A stretch of DNA of 64,000 nucleotides from Mesobacillus foraminis (GCF_004340465.1 NZ_SLVV01000014.1:75916-139915), one strand, 5' to 3'. Numbered from the stretch's first letter, positions 42,072 to 51,597 are shown. Numbers and translations are program-made. The notes: generated from the letters alone by a model not told the origin.

Positions 42072-42370
42072 CTTTCTGCCTCCTAATCATAGTTTGAACA
42101 GTGTCTTTTTAATTGTACCCATTAGAAGTAAGTTTTTTTGGGGGGAGATGATCGCTTCCTCGTTATTGTTGTCCTTTAGGTAACTTTCCTTTATAGCATG
42201 CCCAATATTTAAGCCTGCTTACTATGAATGCTGTGATCCTTAAGGAGTGATAACCAGAACCCATTTTTGCATTCCTGGTGTCGTCCCCCGGGTGCTAGGT
42301 GATGGAATAAATCCAAAAGCTGAAGCAAGCACGCTCCAGCTTGTAACTACGATCTTATCTATTCCATGTA

Positions 42371-42799
42371 TTACTGCAAATGGGTAGGTTCTGAAATTTG
42401 GCTTAATGCTGTTCCAGCTTCGTTGACGAAAATGTTGACTCTTGCCAAATCCCCGATTGCACAAATGCCGACCATTTCTCCATTTTCAACGACAGGTATT
42501 CTCCTGATTTGATTGTCCGCCATGATGCGGGCACATTCATGAACGTCCGTTTCTGGAGAACAAGTAATAACATCACTCGTCATACAATCATGACAATGAA
42601 CAGAATCACTATCCTGTCCGTCTGCAACCACATTTAATACAATATCCCGGTCCGTGATCATGCCGATCACTTTTTTATTTTCACAGACTGGGACTGCGCC
42701 ACAATTAATTTCCTGCATAATTTTTGCAGCTGATCTCACTGAATCATGTGGTGCGCAGGCCTTTACATCTTTCGTCATAATTTCTTTTACACTTTTCAT
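42371..42799 (-). CDS. CBS-domain protein
   Basis: 142 aa from ATG 42799 with AAAGGTGG 8 nt upstream (the longer frame to 42811 has no site). Two CBS motifs: VKEIMTKDVKACAPHDSVRS with VIGMITDRDIVLNVV, and CMTSDVITCSPETDVHECAR with EMVGICAIGDLARV. Stand-alone CBS pairs bind adenine nucleotides and act as sensors; the partner is not known. The residues CHDCMTSDV between the domains add Cys/His that might bind metal. Confidence 0.9.
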   Translation of the reverse strand: MKSVKEIMTKDVKACAPHDSVRSAAKIMQEINCGAVPVCENKKVIGMITDRDIVLNVVADGQDSDSVHCHDCMTSDVITCSPETDVHECARIMADNQIRRIPVVENGEMVGICAIGDLARVNIFVNEAGTALSQISEPTHLQ

Positions 42800-43111
42800 G
42801 CAAATAACCACCTTTATAACTGAATTTTGAGTTCTTAGTTTGCCGCTATTTCACCTAATTATTTTAAGAAACCTTTGATCAATTATTTACGGGAGATTGT
42901 GATGTGCCTCGTCCATATGTACAACCTAAACAATTCATGAATGCCCACCAATTTTTTTTGTATCGACTGCGGGGGTTGTCCACAATGTCGTTCCAGAAAT
43001 AATAAAAGGTTTGGTGTATGCGTTTTTTACAAAGGGATATGCAGCTTATTTGTTGAAAAAATACTTAGTTACTCCATAACAATTTGTGTGAAATTTGGGG
43101 AGGATATCTGG
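42800..43111. other. Intergenic, no recognised gene
   Basis: About 310 bp. The upstream extension of the Nudix frame (from 42941) has no ribosome site and is rejected. Confidence 0.5.
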
Positions 43112-43561
43112 ATGCCAATACCGAAACACATTGTTTCAGCAGCAAGTATTGTTTTTAATGATAAAGGAGAAATTTTATTGATAAAAGGCCCGCGCCGTGG
43201 ATGGGAGATGCCTGGCGGACAAGTGGAAGAGGGGGAATCAATTAAAGATGCTGCCATCAGGGAAGCAAAAGAGGAATCAGGAATCGATATTGAGATCATA
43301 AAATTTTGTGGTGTCTTTCAAAATGTAGATCGCTCCATCTGCAATACATTATTTTTAGGTAAAGCAATTGGGGGAGCTCCAACTGCCTGCCCTGGTGAGA
43401 GCTTAGAAGTCGGATTTTACCCCATTAAAGAAGCATTAGAGATGGTAACCTGGAAAAATTTCAGAAAGAGGATCGAGTATTGCCTAGATGAAAGTACTCA
43501 CCCCTTTTATTTAGAATTCAATGGGAAAGATAACGAAGGAATGATTTATAAACTTTCATAA
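43112..43561 (+). CDS. Nudix hydrolase
   Basis: 149 aa from ATG 43112; GGGGAGGA lies 8-11 nt upstream. The Nudix box GQVEEGESIKDAAIREAKEE followed by SGI fits Gx5Ex7REUxEExGU exactly, so a Mg-dependent nucleoside-diphosphate-linked substrate is hydrolysed. The target (NDP-sugar, oxidised nucleotide or cofactor) is unknown. It is the first of three consecutive plus-strand genes (Nudix, methyltransferase, kinase-like). Confidence 0.92.
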   Translation: MPIPKHIVSAASIVFNDKGEILLIKGPRRGWEMPGGQVEEGESIKDAAIREAKEESGIDIEIIKFCGVFQNVDRSICNTLFLGKAIGGAPTACPGESLEVGFYPIKEALEMVTWKNFRKRIEYCLDESTHPFYLEFNGKDNEGMIYKLS

Positions 43562-43663
43562 TAAATTTAAACTTTAAGGGAGAATTGCCGCCCAACAGAC
43601 AGTTTTCTTTCTTTTTAGAGGTAATGTTAAATGGATAATCCATATTAAAAGGGGAATAGTTGA

Positions 43664-44374
43664 ATGGATATAAACGTAAGAACAGCTTTCGATCAGCTTG
43701 CGAGCGATTATGAACACCATGCAGACACTAAAAATGCATATAACATTTATTACGAAAGACCGGCAATGTTGAACTTGTTCCCTGCAAATATAAAAAACCA
43801 GAAGGTGCTTGATGCTGGCTGTGCAGCAGGCTGGTATACAGCCGAGTTACTTAAGCTTGGCGCAGAAGTGACCGCAACTGACATCAGTACAGATATGGTA
43901 GCAGCTGCTAAAAGGCGTGTTGGGAACAAAGCGAGGGTTCTAAATCTGGATCTTAGCAAAGAACTGCCTTTTCAAAATCATTCTTTCGATCTCATAATCA
44001 GTTCTCTGGTCATGCATTATATTCAAGATTGGGACAGGCCTTTTAGTGAGTTTCAAAGGATTTTAAAACCAGGAGGGATCCTGCTATTTTCAACCCATCA
44101 TCCTTTTATGGATATAAACCTTTCTAAAGAAAAGAAGTACTTTTCTACAGAGCTCATTAATGACCAATGGGAAAGGCAAGGAAAGTTGATCGATGTCCCG
44201 TTTTACCGTAGGCCTTTGAATGAAATATTGAACAAGACTCTTCAGTATTTTACGATCGAAAGCATTGTTGAACCTCAGCCAACCGTAGAATTTAAATCAC
44301 TAAAACCAGATGGGTATGAGAGACTAATGAACAATCCTAATTTTTTAATTGTAAAGGCTAGGCGGGGAAATTGA
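43664..44374 (+). CDS. Class I SAM-dependent methyltransferase
   Basis: 236 aa with AAAAGGGGAA upstream. AdoMet motifs: VLDAGCAAGWYTAELLKLG, TATDISTDMVAAAKRR, and FDLIISSLVMHYIQDW with RILKPGGILLFSTHHPF. Family of small-molecule methyltransferases; the substrate is unknown. It lies 102 bp after the Nudix gene and 43 bp before the kinase-like gene. Confidence 0.9.
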   Translation: MDINVRTAFDQLASDYEHHADTKNAYNIYYERPAMLNLFPANIKNQKVLDAGCAAGWYTAELLKLGAEVTATDISTDMVAAAKRRVGNKARVLNLDLSKELPFQNHSFDLIISSLVMHYIQDWDRPFSEFQRILKPGGILLFSTHHPFMDINLSKEKKYFSTELINDQWERQGKLIDVPFYRRPLNEILNKTLQYFTIESIVEPQPTVEFKSLKPDGYERLMNNPNFLIVKARRGN

Positions 44375-44417
44375 AAGGAGATACATTAGTATTCGGATTT
44401 AAAAGTGGGGATGAAAA

Positions 44418-45272
44418 ATGGACATTAAAAAAGTCATTTTGGAGCTGCTTCAAAATAAGATCATACATACAAAACCAACACAATATGAACCATTAATCGG
44501 GGGTACGGTCAGTCAACTGTATCTCCTGAACAGTGATGGGATCAAATACGTAGTTAAGATAAATACCCCTGAAGTGATTCAGTCAGAGGCAGCTTTTCTC
44601 CATTATTATAAAGAAACAACTTTATTGCCTAAACTGTTATTTATGGAGCCATCTTATAAATATATCGTTTATTCTTTCATTAACGGGTCAACAGATTACG
44701 GCAGAAAAAATAAAAAAGAAATTCTCAAGGCTCTGGTACAAGGACTTCTGAATCATTATAAGCCCATACCCGATGTAGTCGGCTGGGGGTGGGCGGACCA
44801 GCCGGCAGATTCCTGGGAGAATTTTCTGATCAATGAAATCCTTGAAGCAAAAAAATGGATTGATTCACGATTGGGTAGAGATGACCATGATTTTGTCATT
44901 ACCCTTGTTAAAAAAATCCGATTAGAAATAAAACCATATTTAATACATGGGGATTGCGGAGTTCATAATTTCATTTTTCATGAGCAGCAGCTCTGTGGCG
45001 TGATTGATCCTGCTCCCGTTATAGGAGAACCTCTATATGATTTAATCTATGCCTTTTGCTCTTCCCCTGATGATTTAACAAAAGAAACCTTTGATTACGC
45101 AGTAAGTCATTTGATGATTGAAGGAGAAAAAGAGAAGTCATTCTTATACGAAAAAGTGGTCATTGGTTTATATCTAAGGCTTGGGACGTGTATTAAACAT
45201 CATTCAAGTGATTTTGGGGAATATCTTAAAGCCTGGGACTACTGGGTGAATGTAATCAAAAAAGGATCATGA
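44418..45272 (+). CDS. APH-like phosphotransferase (kinase fold)
   Basis: 284 aa. Nucleotide loop region IGGTVSQLYLLNSDGIKYVV with the lysine strand VVKINTP; catalytic loop LIHGDCGVHNFIF (canonical His-Gly-Asp and Asn); Mg site CGVIDPAPVIGEPLYDLIY. The Brenner-type residues are all present, so it should be an active phosphotransferase. Antibiotic or small alcohol substrates are possible. GTGGGGATG precedes ATG. A terminator follows at 45389-45420. Confidence 0.88.
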   Translation: MDIKKVILELLQNKIIHTKPTQYEPLIGGTVSQLYLLNSDGIKYVVKINTPEVIQSEAAFLHYYKETTLLPKLLFMEPSYKYIVYSFINGSTDYGRKNKKEILKALVQGLLNHYKPIPDVVGWGWADQPADSWENFLINEILEAKKWIDSRLGRDDHDFVITLVKKIRLEIKPYLIHGDCGVHNFIFHEQQLCGVIDPAPVIGEPLYDLIYAFCSSPDDLTKETFDYAVSHLMIEGEKEKSFLYEKVVIGLYLRLGTCIKHHSSDFGEYLKAWDYWVNVIKKGS

Positions 45273-45592
45273 CGCTCTTCAACGAAAGCGTGCAGAACCG
45301 GGATGTTAAAAGGATTTACAAATAATGGAATCAACTCTAGTGGAAAATGATTTTTCGTTTTTGTAAAACCAATATCGTGGCTAAAGAGAAACCCCTGCGG
45401 CTTGTTCCCGTTAGGGGTTCTGTACGTAAGAAAGTCATTAACTGGTTAGCTTAACGAAAGTACAGGACGGACTGGTAAATGGAATCACGGTAATTTATAT
45501 AAATTGTTTTCCTTATTGAGCAAATACTACTGTAAGTAGAGCAACGGCTAATTCTTCTATATATATATTGGTTAATCAGGGAGGCTATTTTT
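45273..45592. other. Intergenic with terminator
   Basis: Holds the AACCCCT/AGGGGTT terminator at 45389-45420 and otherwise nothing recognisable; a short AT-rich stretch precedes the SDR gene. Confidence 0.45.
45389..45420 (+). terminator. Terminator-like hairpin
   Basis: AACCCCT and AGGGGTT stem over a 17-nt loop, followed by CTG rather than a pure T-run. Confidence 0.55.
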
Positions 45593-46663
45593 ATGGATCG
45601 AGAAATAAGCAATCTGGACAAAGGGGAGAGGGGGATTCTGAGCGGAAAAAGGAATATGAATTTAAAGAATTTAAAAGACCAGGTTATTGTGATTACAGGG
45701 GCATCAAGCGGAATTGGTCTTGTAACTGCGAGGATGGCAGCTGAAAGTGGTGCGAAAGTAGTGGCAGCAGCAAGAAATGAAGAAGCATTAAAGGAACTCG
45801 TTAAAGAATTACAGGAAAAGGGCCATACTGCCATGATGGTAAAAGCAGATGTCGGGATAGAGGAAGATGTTAAAAAAATTGCGGAAGCGGCTTTAAAGGA
45901 ATTTGGACGTTTTGACACGTGGGTGAATAATGCCGGGGTAACGATATATGGGTACGCAATGGATGTTAGTATTGAGGATATGAAGCGTATGTTTGATACG
46001 AATTATTGGGGAGTTGTTTACGGCTCGAAGGAAGCGGTGAAACACTTTAAAGGAAGAGGTGTTCCAGGTGCACTCATTAACGTTGGTAGTTTATTTGGGG
46101 ACCGAGGCACTCTTATTCAATCAACGTATGCTCCTTCAAAGTTTGCCGTGCACGCGTGGACGGAGAGCTTAAGAATGGAATTAGAAAATGAAAATGTCCC
46201 CATTTCAGTGACACTCATTCATCCGGGGAGAATCGATACACCTTACAATGAACATGCAACAAGTTATCTAGACGAGCAGCCGATACATAAAGGGATGATT
46301 TATCCGCCAGAAGCTGTAGCTGAAGCAATCCTGTATGCGGCAGAACACCCAAAGAGGGACATGTTTATCGGTTCGCAAGCTAAAGCGATAAAATTGATCG
46401 GTGCAAACTTTCCGCGTTTGACAGATAAACTAATGGAACGGTTTATGCCTCCGACCCAGTATGACCCAAATAGACCTTCAAATCTCCGCGAAGAAGGGAA
46501 TTTATATCACGCAGGTTACGGGATGCACGAGCGAGGGACGAACATAGGCTGGAAACGGTCTTCCAGTATGTATGTGAAAGCATCAAAGCATTCTGCCCTG
46601 TTCAAGCTGGCAGGTGTCGGATTAGGAATACTCGCTTGGACTGCAATAAGAAGAAGCAGGTAG
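45593..46663 (+). CDS. SDR family oxidoreductase with C-terminal extension
   Basis: 356 aa. Classical short-chain dehydrogenase: VIVITGASSGIGLVTARMAA (nucleotide loop), FDTWVNNAGVTIYGYA, and catalytic Ser-Tyr-Lys in the GSLFGDRGTLIQSTYAPSKFAV region. After the catalytic domain there is about 90 residues with QYDPNRPSNLREEGNLYHAG and a final hydrophobic helix (ALFKLAGVGLGILAWTAI), suggesting a membrane anchor. GGGAGG precedes ATG at 45593; an internal start at 45656 is possible. Confidence 0.9.
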   Translation: MDREISNLDKGERGILSGKRNMNLKNLKDQVIVITGASSGIGLVTARMAAESGAKVVAAARNEEALKELVKELQEKGHTAMMVKADVGIEEDVKKIAEAALKEFGRFDTWVNNAGVTIYGYAMDVSIEDMKRMFDTNYWGVVYGSKEAVKHFKGRGVPGALINVGSLFGDRGTLIQSTYAPSKFAVHAWTESLRMELENENVPISVTLIHPGRIDTPYNEHATSYLDEQPIHKGMIYPPEAVAEAILYAAEHPKRDMFIGSQAKAIKLIGANFPRLTDKLMERFMPPTQYDPNRPSNLREEGNLYHAGYGMHERGTNIGWKRSSSMYVKASKHSALFKLAGVGLGILAWTAIRRSR

Positions 46664-46751
46664 AGATCAAGGAACTTAACAGATTTTGGAATCTATTCAT
46701 GTTTAACGGAAGTCAAAAGGAAGAAGACTGTTAATTTAAAGGAATGATAAA

Positions 46752-46781
46752 CATCCCCGGATGCTTAGGAATCCGGGGATG
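46752..46781. terminator. Terminator-like hairpin between convergent genes
   Basis: CATCCCCGGAT and ATCCGGGGATG, an 11-bp perfect stem with 8-nt loop; T-rich flank on the minus-strand side serves the amylase gene. Confidence 0.75.
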
Positions 46782-46802
46782 CTGAGAGCCCACGCATTTT
46801 GA

Positions 46803-48362
46803 CTATTTTACCAGTACGGTAGAGTTAGCTGGTATGACAAGGGTTGATTTAACTTTCTTCGCTCCTTTTTCACTAGAGAATATCAGTTTGCCATTTTGCG
46901 GAAGGATCAAAGTGACAGTCTCGTCTGAAAGGTTATGATAGACTTGGAGCGATTTATTTTGATAAGAACGGCTGTAGGCAAGGATTTTTGAGTTTACAGT
47001 TTGGATCGATTCCAGATTTCCTTTTACGAGCTCTGTATGCTCCTGGCGAACGCGGATCATTTCACGGTAATGATTCAGGAGGGAATCCTTCTTTTTATCC
47101 TGTGCTTCGACAGAAACACCATTATGTCCAGTATTATAAACCGGGGTCTCCCAGCTTGTCTGTCCTGTTCCGTTTCCTTCATACCAGCGGAATGGCTCGC
47201 GGATGAGCTCATCCGGCTTTTCGCCTGTCATGCCAATTTCTTCGCCGTAATAAATGAACGGATTGCCGGGGAGCGTCAGGAGAATGGAGGCAGCTGTTTT
47301 GGCTTTGCCCACATCACCGCTAAGCTCACTCATTACCCGGTTTTGATCATGGTTTGTCAGGAAGGTTGCATCAATCTTATTCGGATTAAAGGTTTTATAT
47401 AATTCATCTGTAGCAGAGGCGGCTTGTGCAATGCCTTGATCTTCACCTTGTTTAAGGGAATTGATGATTTTGCCGGCGAGATCGAAGTTGAATAAAGAAT
47501 CTAGTGACTGATAATAAGGGGCCACCACTTCCGGCTGATCCCAAACCTCTCCAACCAGGTAAGCATCCGGATTGGTTTGTTTCATCGCATCTCGGAATTC
47601 ATTCCACCATTCAATATTTTTTTCGGCGCCTTCCGGAGTTTCTCCTTTGAATATATGAAGAGCAGCATCTAACCGGAAACCATCAGCTCCCTGGTCAAGC
47701 CAGAACTTCCCGATCTTAATGATTTCCTCCCGCACTTTTGGGTTATCAAAGTTCAAGTCCGGCATTCCAGACCAGAAGGTGCCGTAAAAATATCCGTCCC
47801 CGTTTGGATTTTTGTGCCAAACCTGCTGTCCCCAAGATCCCTTTTCGTTTAAATCTGTATTTTCATCACTCCAAATATAATAATCCCGGAATGGACTGTT
47901 CGGATCTTTGCTCGCTTCTTCAAACCATGGATGTTCACTGCTTGTATGATTAACCACGAGGTCCATGATGACTTTCACATCCCGCTGATCTGCTTCTTTT
48001 GTAAGGTTTTTGAAATCCTTCAAGGTTCCATACTCTGGGTCAATGGAATAATAATCAGTTACATCGTATTTATGATAGCTTGGCGAGGGATTAATCGGCA
48101 TGAGCCACATGCCATTTACCTGCAGGTCTTTTTTATTGTGAGGGTTGCCATCATTCAAGTAATCCAGTTTTTTAGTGATTCCATTTAAATCCCCGTGTCC
48201 GTCTGCATTGGAATCATAAAAAGAATTGACATAGATTTCATAGAAAACACCGTTTTTAGCATCTGTTTGAGTTTTGCTGTTATGTACGTTCTCGGCGTGG
48301 ACTCCTGTTGACAGACTGATTGCAAGCGGCAATGACAGGGTTAATACGGACCATTTTTTCAT
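46803..48362 (-). CDS. Secreted alpha-amylase family (GH13) enzyme
   Basis: 519 aa from ATG 48362 (GGAGAAGG 6-8 nt upstream; the frame to 48437 lacks a site). Signal peptide about 1-24 ([18 protein letters not shown]). GH13 regions: [19 protein letters not shown] (region I), [14 protein letters not shown] with the nucleophile Asp (II), [11 protein letters not shown] with the acid Glu (III), and [15 protein letters not shown] (IV). A C-terminal beta domain follows. Hydrolyses starch or maltodextrin outside the cell. Regulated by three CcpA/MalR-type operators upstream. Confidence 0.92.
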   Translation of the reverse strand: MKKWSVLTLSLPLAISLSTGVHAENVHNSKTQTDAKNGVFYEIYVNSFYDSNADGHGDLNGITKKLDYLNDGNPHNKKDLQVNGMWLMPINPSPSYHKYDVTDYYSIDPEYGTLKDFKNLTKEADQRDVKVIMDLVVNHTSSEHPWFEEASKDPNSPFRDYYIWSDENTDLNEKGSWGQQVWHKNPNGDGYFYGTFWSGMPDLNFDNPKVREEIIKIGKFWLDQGADGFRLDAALHIFKGETPEGAEKNIEWWNEFRDAMKQTNPDAYLVGEVWDQPEVVAPYYQSLDSLFNFDLAGKIINSLKQGEDQGIAQAASATDELYKTFNPNKIDATFLTNHDQNRVMSELSGDVGKAKTAASILLTLPGNPFIYYGEEIGMTGEKPDELIREPFRWYEGNGTGQTSWETPVYNTGHNGVSVEAQDKKKDSLLNHYREMIRVRQEHTELVKGNLESIQTVNSKILAYSRSYQNKSLQVYHNLSDETVTLILPQNGKLIFSSEKGAKKVKSTLVIPANSTVLVK

Positions 48363-48389
48363 TTTTTCCTTCTCCTCTCTTTTGTAGGG

Positions 48390-48469
48390 TGCAATCGTTT
48401 GCGCAAAAGTGCAAGCGGTTGCACAACTTGAATACAAATTGAATATACCAGCCTATGAAATCGATTGCA
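48390..48469 (-). promoter_or_regulatory. Amylase promoter with three LacI/CcpA-type operators
   Basis: Promoter on the minus strand: TTGCAA (48470-48465), 17-bp spacer, TATATT (48447-48442). Operator-like sequences: TGCAATCGTTTGCGCA (48390-48405), TGCAAGCGGTTGCA (48410-48423) and TGAAATCGATTGCA (48456-48469), the last matching the CcpA cre consensus WTGNAANCGNWNNCW and overlapping the -35. The first two lie in the 5-prime UTR, 20 bp apart. Binding by CcpA or a MalR/LacI protein is likely. Confidence 0.75.
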
Positions 48470-48593
48470 AACTTTTTTAAATATTTAGTTATTTTTACCT
48501 AAAAAATCGGATGGAAGAACAGCCCTTGTATGGCTTGGGACTTATGGGAGGATACACAGCGATGCCAAGGTTCAGAGTTGTATGTTTGGAAGC

Positions 48594-48624
48594 AGATAAA
48601 AGAGCTTACTCAGAGAGTAAGCTC
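48594..48624 (-). terminator. Terminator of cwlJ
   Basis: GAGCTTACTC and GAGTAAGCTC, loop AGA; on the minus strand followed by TTTTATC. The stem overlaps the stop codon region of cwlJ. Confidence 0.8.
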
Positions 48625-49063
48625 AGCCCCCATAAACAGGTTCACAGGTTCCTGGTCTAGGTTCATAATAGCAATGATTTTTAAATTGGCCGGAAAAAGG
48701 CTGGCCATACCATGTTGGAGGGCATTGACCACCTGGATTAAAATACCAAAGGGCAAATTTTGCTGGGTGTTGTCTCCAAAATTCGAGATTCTTCCTTGCT
48801 AATCTCTTTTCTACATTTCTTGCTCTTTGATAAAATACGTTTCCTTTTTGTACAGCCTCAAAGGAAAAATTTCCTCCTTGCACCTGGAAGATAACCTGGT
48901 TAATCGTTCTTAAATTTCTAAAGTCTAAACAGTTTGCAATTCGACGATTAACAATGACGTTTCCAACATATAACATTCCCTGCTGTCCTTCACCTTCAGC
49001 CTCAGCTCGCATCATTCTCGCCATTAGGGCAACGTCCGCATCCCGGTAAGCTATTCGTGCCAT
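48623..49063 (-). CDS. cwlJ: Spore cortex-lytic cell wall hydrolase CwlJ
   Basis: 146 aa of the Hydrolase_2 (SleB) family. CwlJ features: no signal peptide, MARMMRAEAEGEGQQGMLYV near the start, GNVIVNRRIANCLDFRNLRT, FEAVQKGNVFYQRARNVEKR, and WPAKF/LWYFNPGGQCPPTW-type tail with YGQPFSGQFKNHCYY. The catalytic Glu lies in RAEAEGEG. It degrades muramic-delta-lactam-containing cortex at germination and is deposited in the coat. The usual partner gene gerQ is not adjacent here. A strong GGGGGTGATA site precedes ATG. Confidence 0.93.
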   Translation of the reverse strand: MARIAYRDADVALMARMMRAEAEGEGQQGMLYVGNVIVNRRIANCLDFRNLRTINQVIFQVQGGNFSFEAVQKGNVFYQRARNVEKRLARKNLEFWRQHPAKFALWYFNPGGQCPPTWYGQPFSGQFKNHCYYEPRPGTCEPVYGG

Positions 49064-49268
49064 ATTATCACCCCCAGATTAAAAATATGAAACAAAGCGG
49101 GCATTCATGTGACTTTTTTGAATCCTGTTCATATCGATCGCTGTTTTTATAAAAGACTTACTTAAACATTAGGATAACAGTCCAGGACTCTAACTTTACA
49201 ATGAATAAGTGATGAGGGGTGGTGGTCCCTGAATATGAATAGTAAAAACAGGATCTGGAGGGCTGTAC

Positions 49269-49736
49269 ATGACTTTTGTTTCAATCTATACAATTGGCAG
49301 GCTGAACCACCCGTATGACCACCCTGCCTCACGTGAATTTTATGAGGTGGGGAATGAAGTGTTCCGCCAGGCAACTGGTTCAGGACAGCTTGTCGAGGCA
49401 TTTTCATCTGATGGAGTTCCGTTGCCTGAGGAAGCTAAAAAGGGGGAGGGGTTCCCTGTTCTTACCCTTACCGTTTGGAAAAGCCTTCAGTCTTTATACG
49501 CTTTTACTTATTCTGGCCGACATCGCCAGGCGTTGAGAGACAGGGGCAAATGGATGGAGCCTTATCAGGAGAAACATCTTTCATATGTAGTATGGTGGAC
49601 AGACAGTGTGCAGGATGTTTCATGGGACGAGGCTTTCAAAAGATACAGGTATTATCTTCAGCATGGAGCCACACCTTTTGCCTTTGATTTTAAGCAGGCA
49701 TTTGATGAACGCGGGGAATCGTGCATAGTTAAGTAG
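49269..49736 (+). CDS. DUF3291-like ABM-superfamily protein
   Basis: 155 aa with GGAGGGCTG upstream. The sequence MTFVSIYTIGRLNHPYDHPA, LTLTVWKSLQSLYAFTYSGR and LSYVVWWTDSVQDVSWDEAF fits the DUF3291 group of dimeric alpha-beta barrel monooxygenase-like proteins; tryptophan positions are conserved in that group. Enzymatic role unknown. Single gene. Confidence 0.78.
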   Translation: MTFVSIYTIGRLNHPYDHPASREFYEVGNEVFRQATGSGQLVEAFSSDGVPLPEEAKKGEGFPVLTLTVWKSLQSLYAFTYSGRHRQALRDRGKWMEPYQEKHLSYVVWWTDSVQDVSWDEAFKRYRYYLQHGATPFAFDFKQAFDERGESCIVK

Positions 49737-50346
49737 CAGGGAGTGGTTAAATGGCTTGTGCAGTAGAAAACCACTTGTAAAATCGGTATCCGGAGGAGTT
49801 CGAAACATGGGTCTCAGATACAGCCTGCTGCCATCCGTCAGGGCAGGCCGTTCCATCTCTACAGTGCTTGCTTCTTCCGCAAAAATCCGGCTAAATATAA
49901 GCCGGATTTTTTGTGTTGTAGTCCTGAATGGATTGAGGAAGCCGGTTAAAAATAAGTCTCCCTATTTATATGGAAAGGAGCGATGCAGCAGTAATCATAC
50001 CAATAAGATGCAAGGAGTGGGACTAGAAAATTTAGTAAGAAGTCAAAAAAAATGGAATTCTCAATGCGAGAACAAAGTTTTTATGTTACGGTTATATTAC
50101 AGAAATAATTCATGGGGGGAAATCGAGAAGAACTTAATGATATGAATCTGGGTTCGTCATAGGATTGAGGGAAGATGCGACAGCAGGGGGTTGGGCAGTA
50201 AAGTACAAGGGCAGGAACAAGCTGGCCGCAATGGTAAATCCTGATTTTGTTGATGAAAATAGTTGCAGCAATAATCTCTAACGCAACAGTAACAATAATG
50301 CCCGATAAAGGCGAAAACCATGAAGTGCTTTGGAAGGAAAAAGACA
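49737..50346. other. Intergenic with a terminator, no recognised gene
   Basis: Contains the terminator 49882-49913. Several open frames (49756-50145, 50081-50420) are unsupported by start sites and look random. Ends at the 52-bp array. Confidence 0.45.
49882..49913 (+). terminator. Intrinsic terminator
   Basis: AAAATCCGGC, loop TAAATATAA, GCCGGATTTT, then TTG; it lies well downstream of the DUF3291 gene, with no gene in between. Confidence 0.85.
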
Positions 50347-50910
50347 TCTGAAGGCTGATGAAGACGCAGATCCGAGAATAGCTTACTAGAAAAGGGTTTC
50401 ATAACGCTGATGAAGAGCAAAATCAGTGAAGAGCTTACTGGAAGAGGGCTTCATAACGCTGATGAAGTCCAAACTCCGAGAAGAGCTTACTGGAAAAGGG
50501 CTTCATAACGCTGATGAAGGCCAAACTCCGAGAAGAGCTGAAAAGGGCTTCATAACACTGATGAAGGCCAAACTCCGAGAAGAGCGTACTGGAAAAGGGC
50601 TTCATAGAGCTGATGAAGGCCAAACTCCGAGAAGAGCATACTGGAAAAGGACTTCATAACGCTGATGAAGACCAAAATCGGTGAAGAGCTTACTGGAAAA
50701 GGGCTTCATAAGGCTGATGAAGGCCAAACTCCGAGAAGAGCGTACTGGAAAAGGGCTTCATAACGCTGATGAAGACCAGAATCCGGGAAGAGGTTACTAG
50801 AAAAGGCCTTCATAGAGCTGATGATGGCCCAATTTCGGGAAGAGCTTACTGGAAAAGGCCTTCATAGAGCTGATGATGGCCCAAATCCAGCAAGAGAACT
50901 GGAGAACTGG
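50347..50910. repeat. 52-bp tandem array of hairpin modules, ten copies plus a partial
   Basis: Units begin (GGGCTTCAT or GGCCTTCAT) at 50394, 50446, 50498, 50545, 50597, 50649, 50701, 50753, 50805 and 50857: exactly 52 bp apart except one 47-bp unit (loss of five bases). Each contains CTTCAT-7 nt-ATGAAG, a 6-bp hairpin often extended by GG/CC pairs, and a GAAGAGCTTACTGGAAAA tail. A 77-codon frame at 50426-50659 merely reflects the repeat; 52 is not divisible by three, so the array is not coding. Confidence 0.92.
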
Positions 50911-50969
50911 ACATCAGACCTTCACTATTTAGTCTTAGCTTTATTTGTTTTGGGGGAGGAGTACATATT

Positions 50970-51533
50970 TTGTTAGAAAAAGTGTTCAGTACGAAAAATA
51001 TACTCATATTTATGGGTGTTTGTATTTTAGTGGTAGCAGGGATTTTCTATTTTATTTTCACCGACATTAATGAAAAGTTCGACAATCAAGGTGAGCAGGC
51101 TGCACAAGGGGCTGAAGCGCCTCCTGCTAATGGAGGGCCGGTTGGTGAAGTTTCAGAAGAAGAAATGAAAGAGTACGAGAAAGATGGATTGAATCCTTTT
51201 GGAACGGCTACGCAGCAGGAAAATCTAACTCAGTTCGACTACGAAACATTTATTCATGGAATGTCCCATCAAAAAGTAGTGGCTGACCAAAAGTGGGGCT
51301 TCTACGGTATTAATCAAAAGAGGATTGACTGGCTGCTGGAAGGCCTGGAAAAGGCGGATGTAGAAAGGGAAGCCACGTTCAGAAGCATTCTTGAAAGATG
51401 GAAAAAGGGTGATTTCAGTCAGGTAGATGAAGATCATAACACCATTTGGAAAATGCAGGGAGGAACCATTGGCAAGGCTACGGGCATCCTTAGCAGCGAA
51501 CAGGAACGAGAATATTTAAACAGCAAGAAATAA
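50970..51533 (+). CDS. DUF6241-like membrane-anchored protein
   Basis: 187 aa from TTG 50970 (GGGGGAGGAG upstream). An N-terminal signal anchor (ILIFMGVCILVVAGIFYFIF), a low-complexity linker (DNQGEQAAQGAEAPPANGGP) and a conserved outer part with FDYETFIHGMSHQKVVADQ, KWGFYGINQKRIDWLLEGLE and ILERWKKGDFSQVDEDHNTI. The HGMSHQKV segment and the trailing DEDHN recall the DUF6241 family (assignment from memory). Function unknown. It lies directly downstream of the 52-bp array. Confidence 0.75.
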   Translation: MLEKVFSTKNILIFMGVCILVVAGIFYFIFTDINEKFDNQGEQAAQGAEAPPANGGPVGEVSEEEMKEYEKDGLNPFGTATQQENLTQFDYETFIHGMSHQKVVADQKWGFYGINQKRIDWLLEGLEKADVEREATFRSILERWKKGDFSQVDEDHNTIWKMQGGTIGKATGILSSEQEREYLNSKK

Positions 51534-51549
51534 TAGAATGAATTTATTT

Positions 51550-51597
51550 TTAAACAAGAGGTGCGTTCATCCTGGAAGGATTTGCGTGCCTCTTTTT
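51550..51597 (+). terminator. Terminator, AACGGGTGC-like element
   Basis: TTAAACAAGAGGTGCGTTCA then GCGTGCCTCTTTTT: AGAGGTGC pairs with GCGTGCCTCT over an inner ATCCTGG/AAGGAT stem. Confidence 0.7.

Noticed and set aside
42240-42464. Minus-strand open frame after the CBS gene (SVLASAFGFIPSPSTRG)
   Set aside because: No start after the CBS stop and no recognised family; could be eroded coding sequence, but I cannot support it.
50426-50659. 77-codon ORF in the 52-bp array
   Set aside because: Its residues cycle with the repeat in different phases (52 is not a multiple of three); no ribosome site, so it is not a gene.
50347-50910. Possible CRISPR array
   Set aside because: The repeats are contiguous 52-bp units without unique spacers and no cas genes are present.
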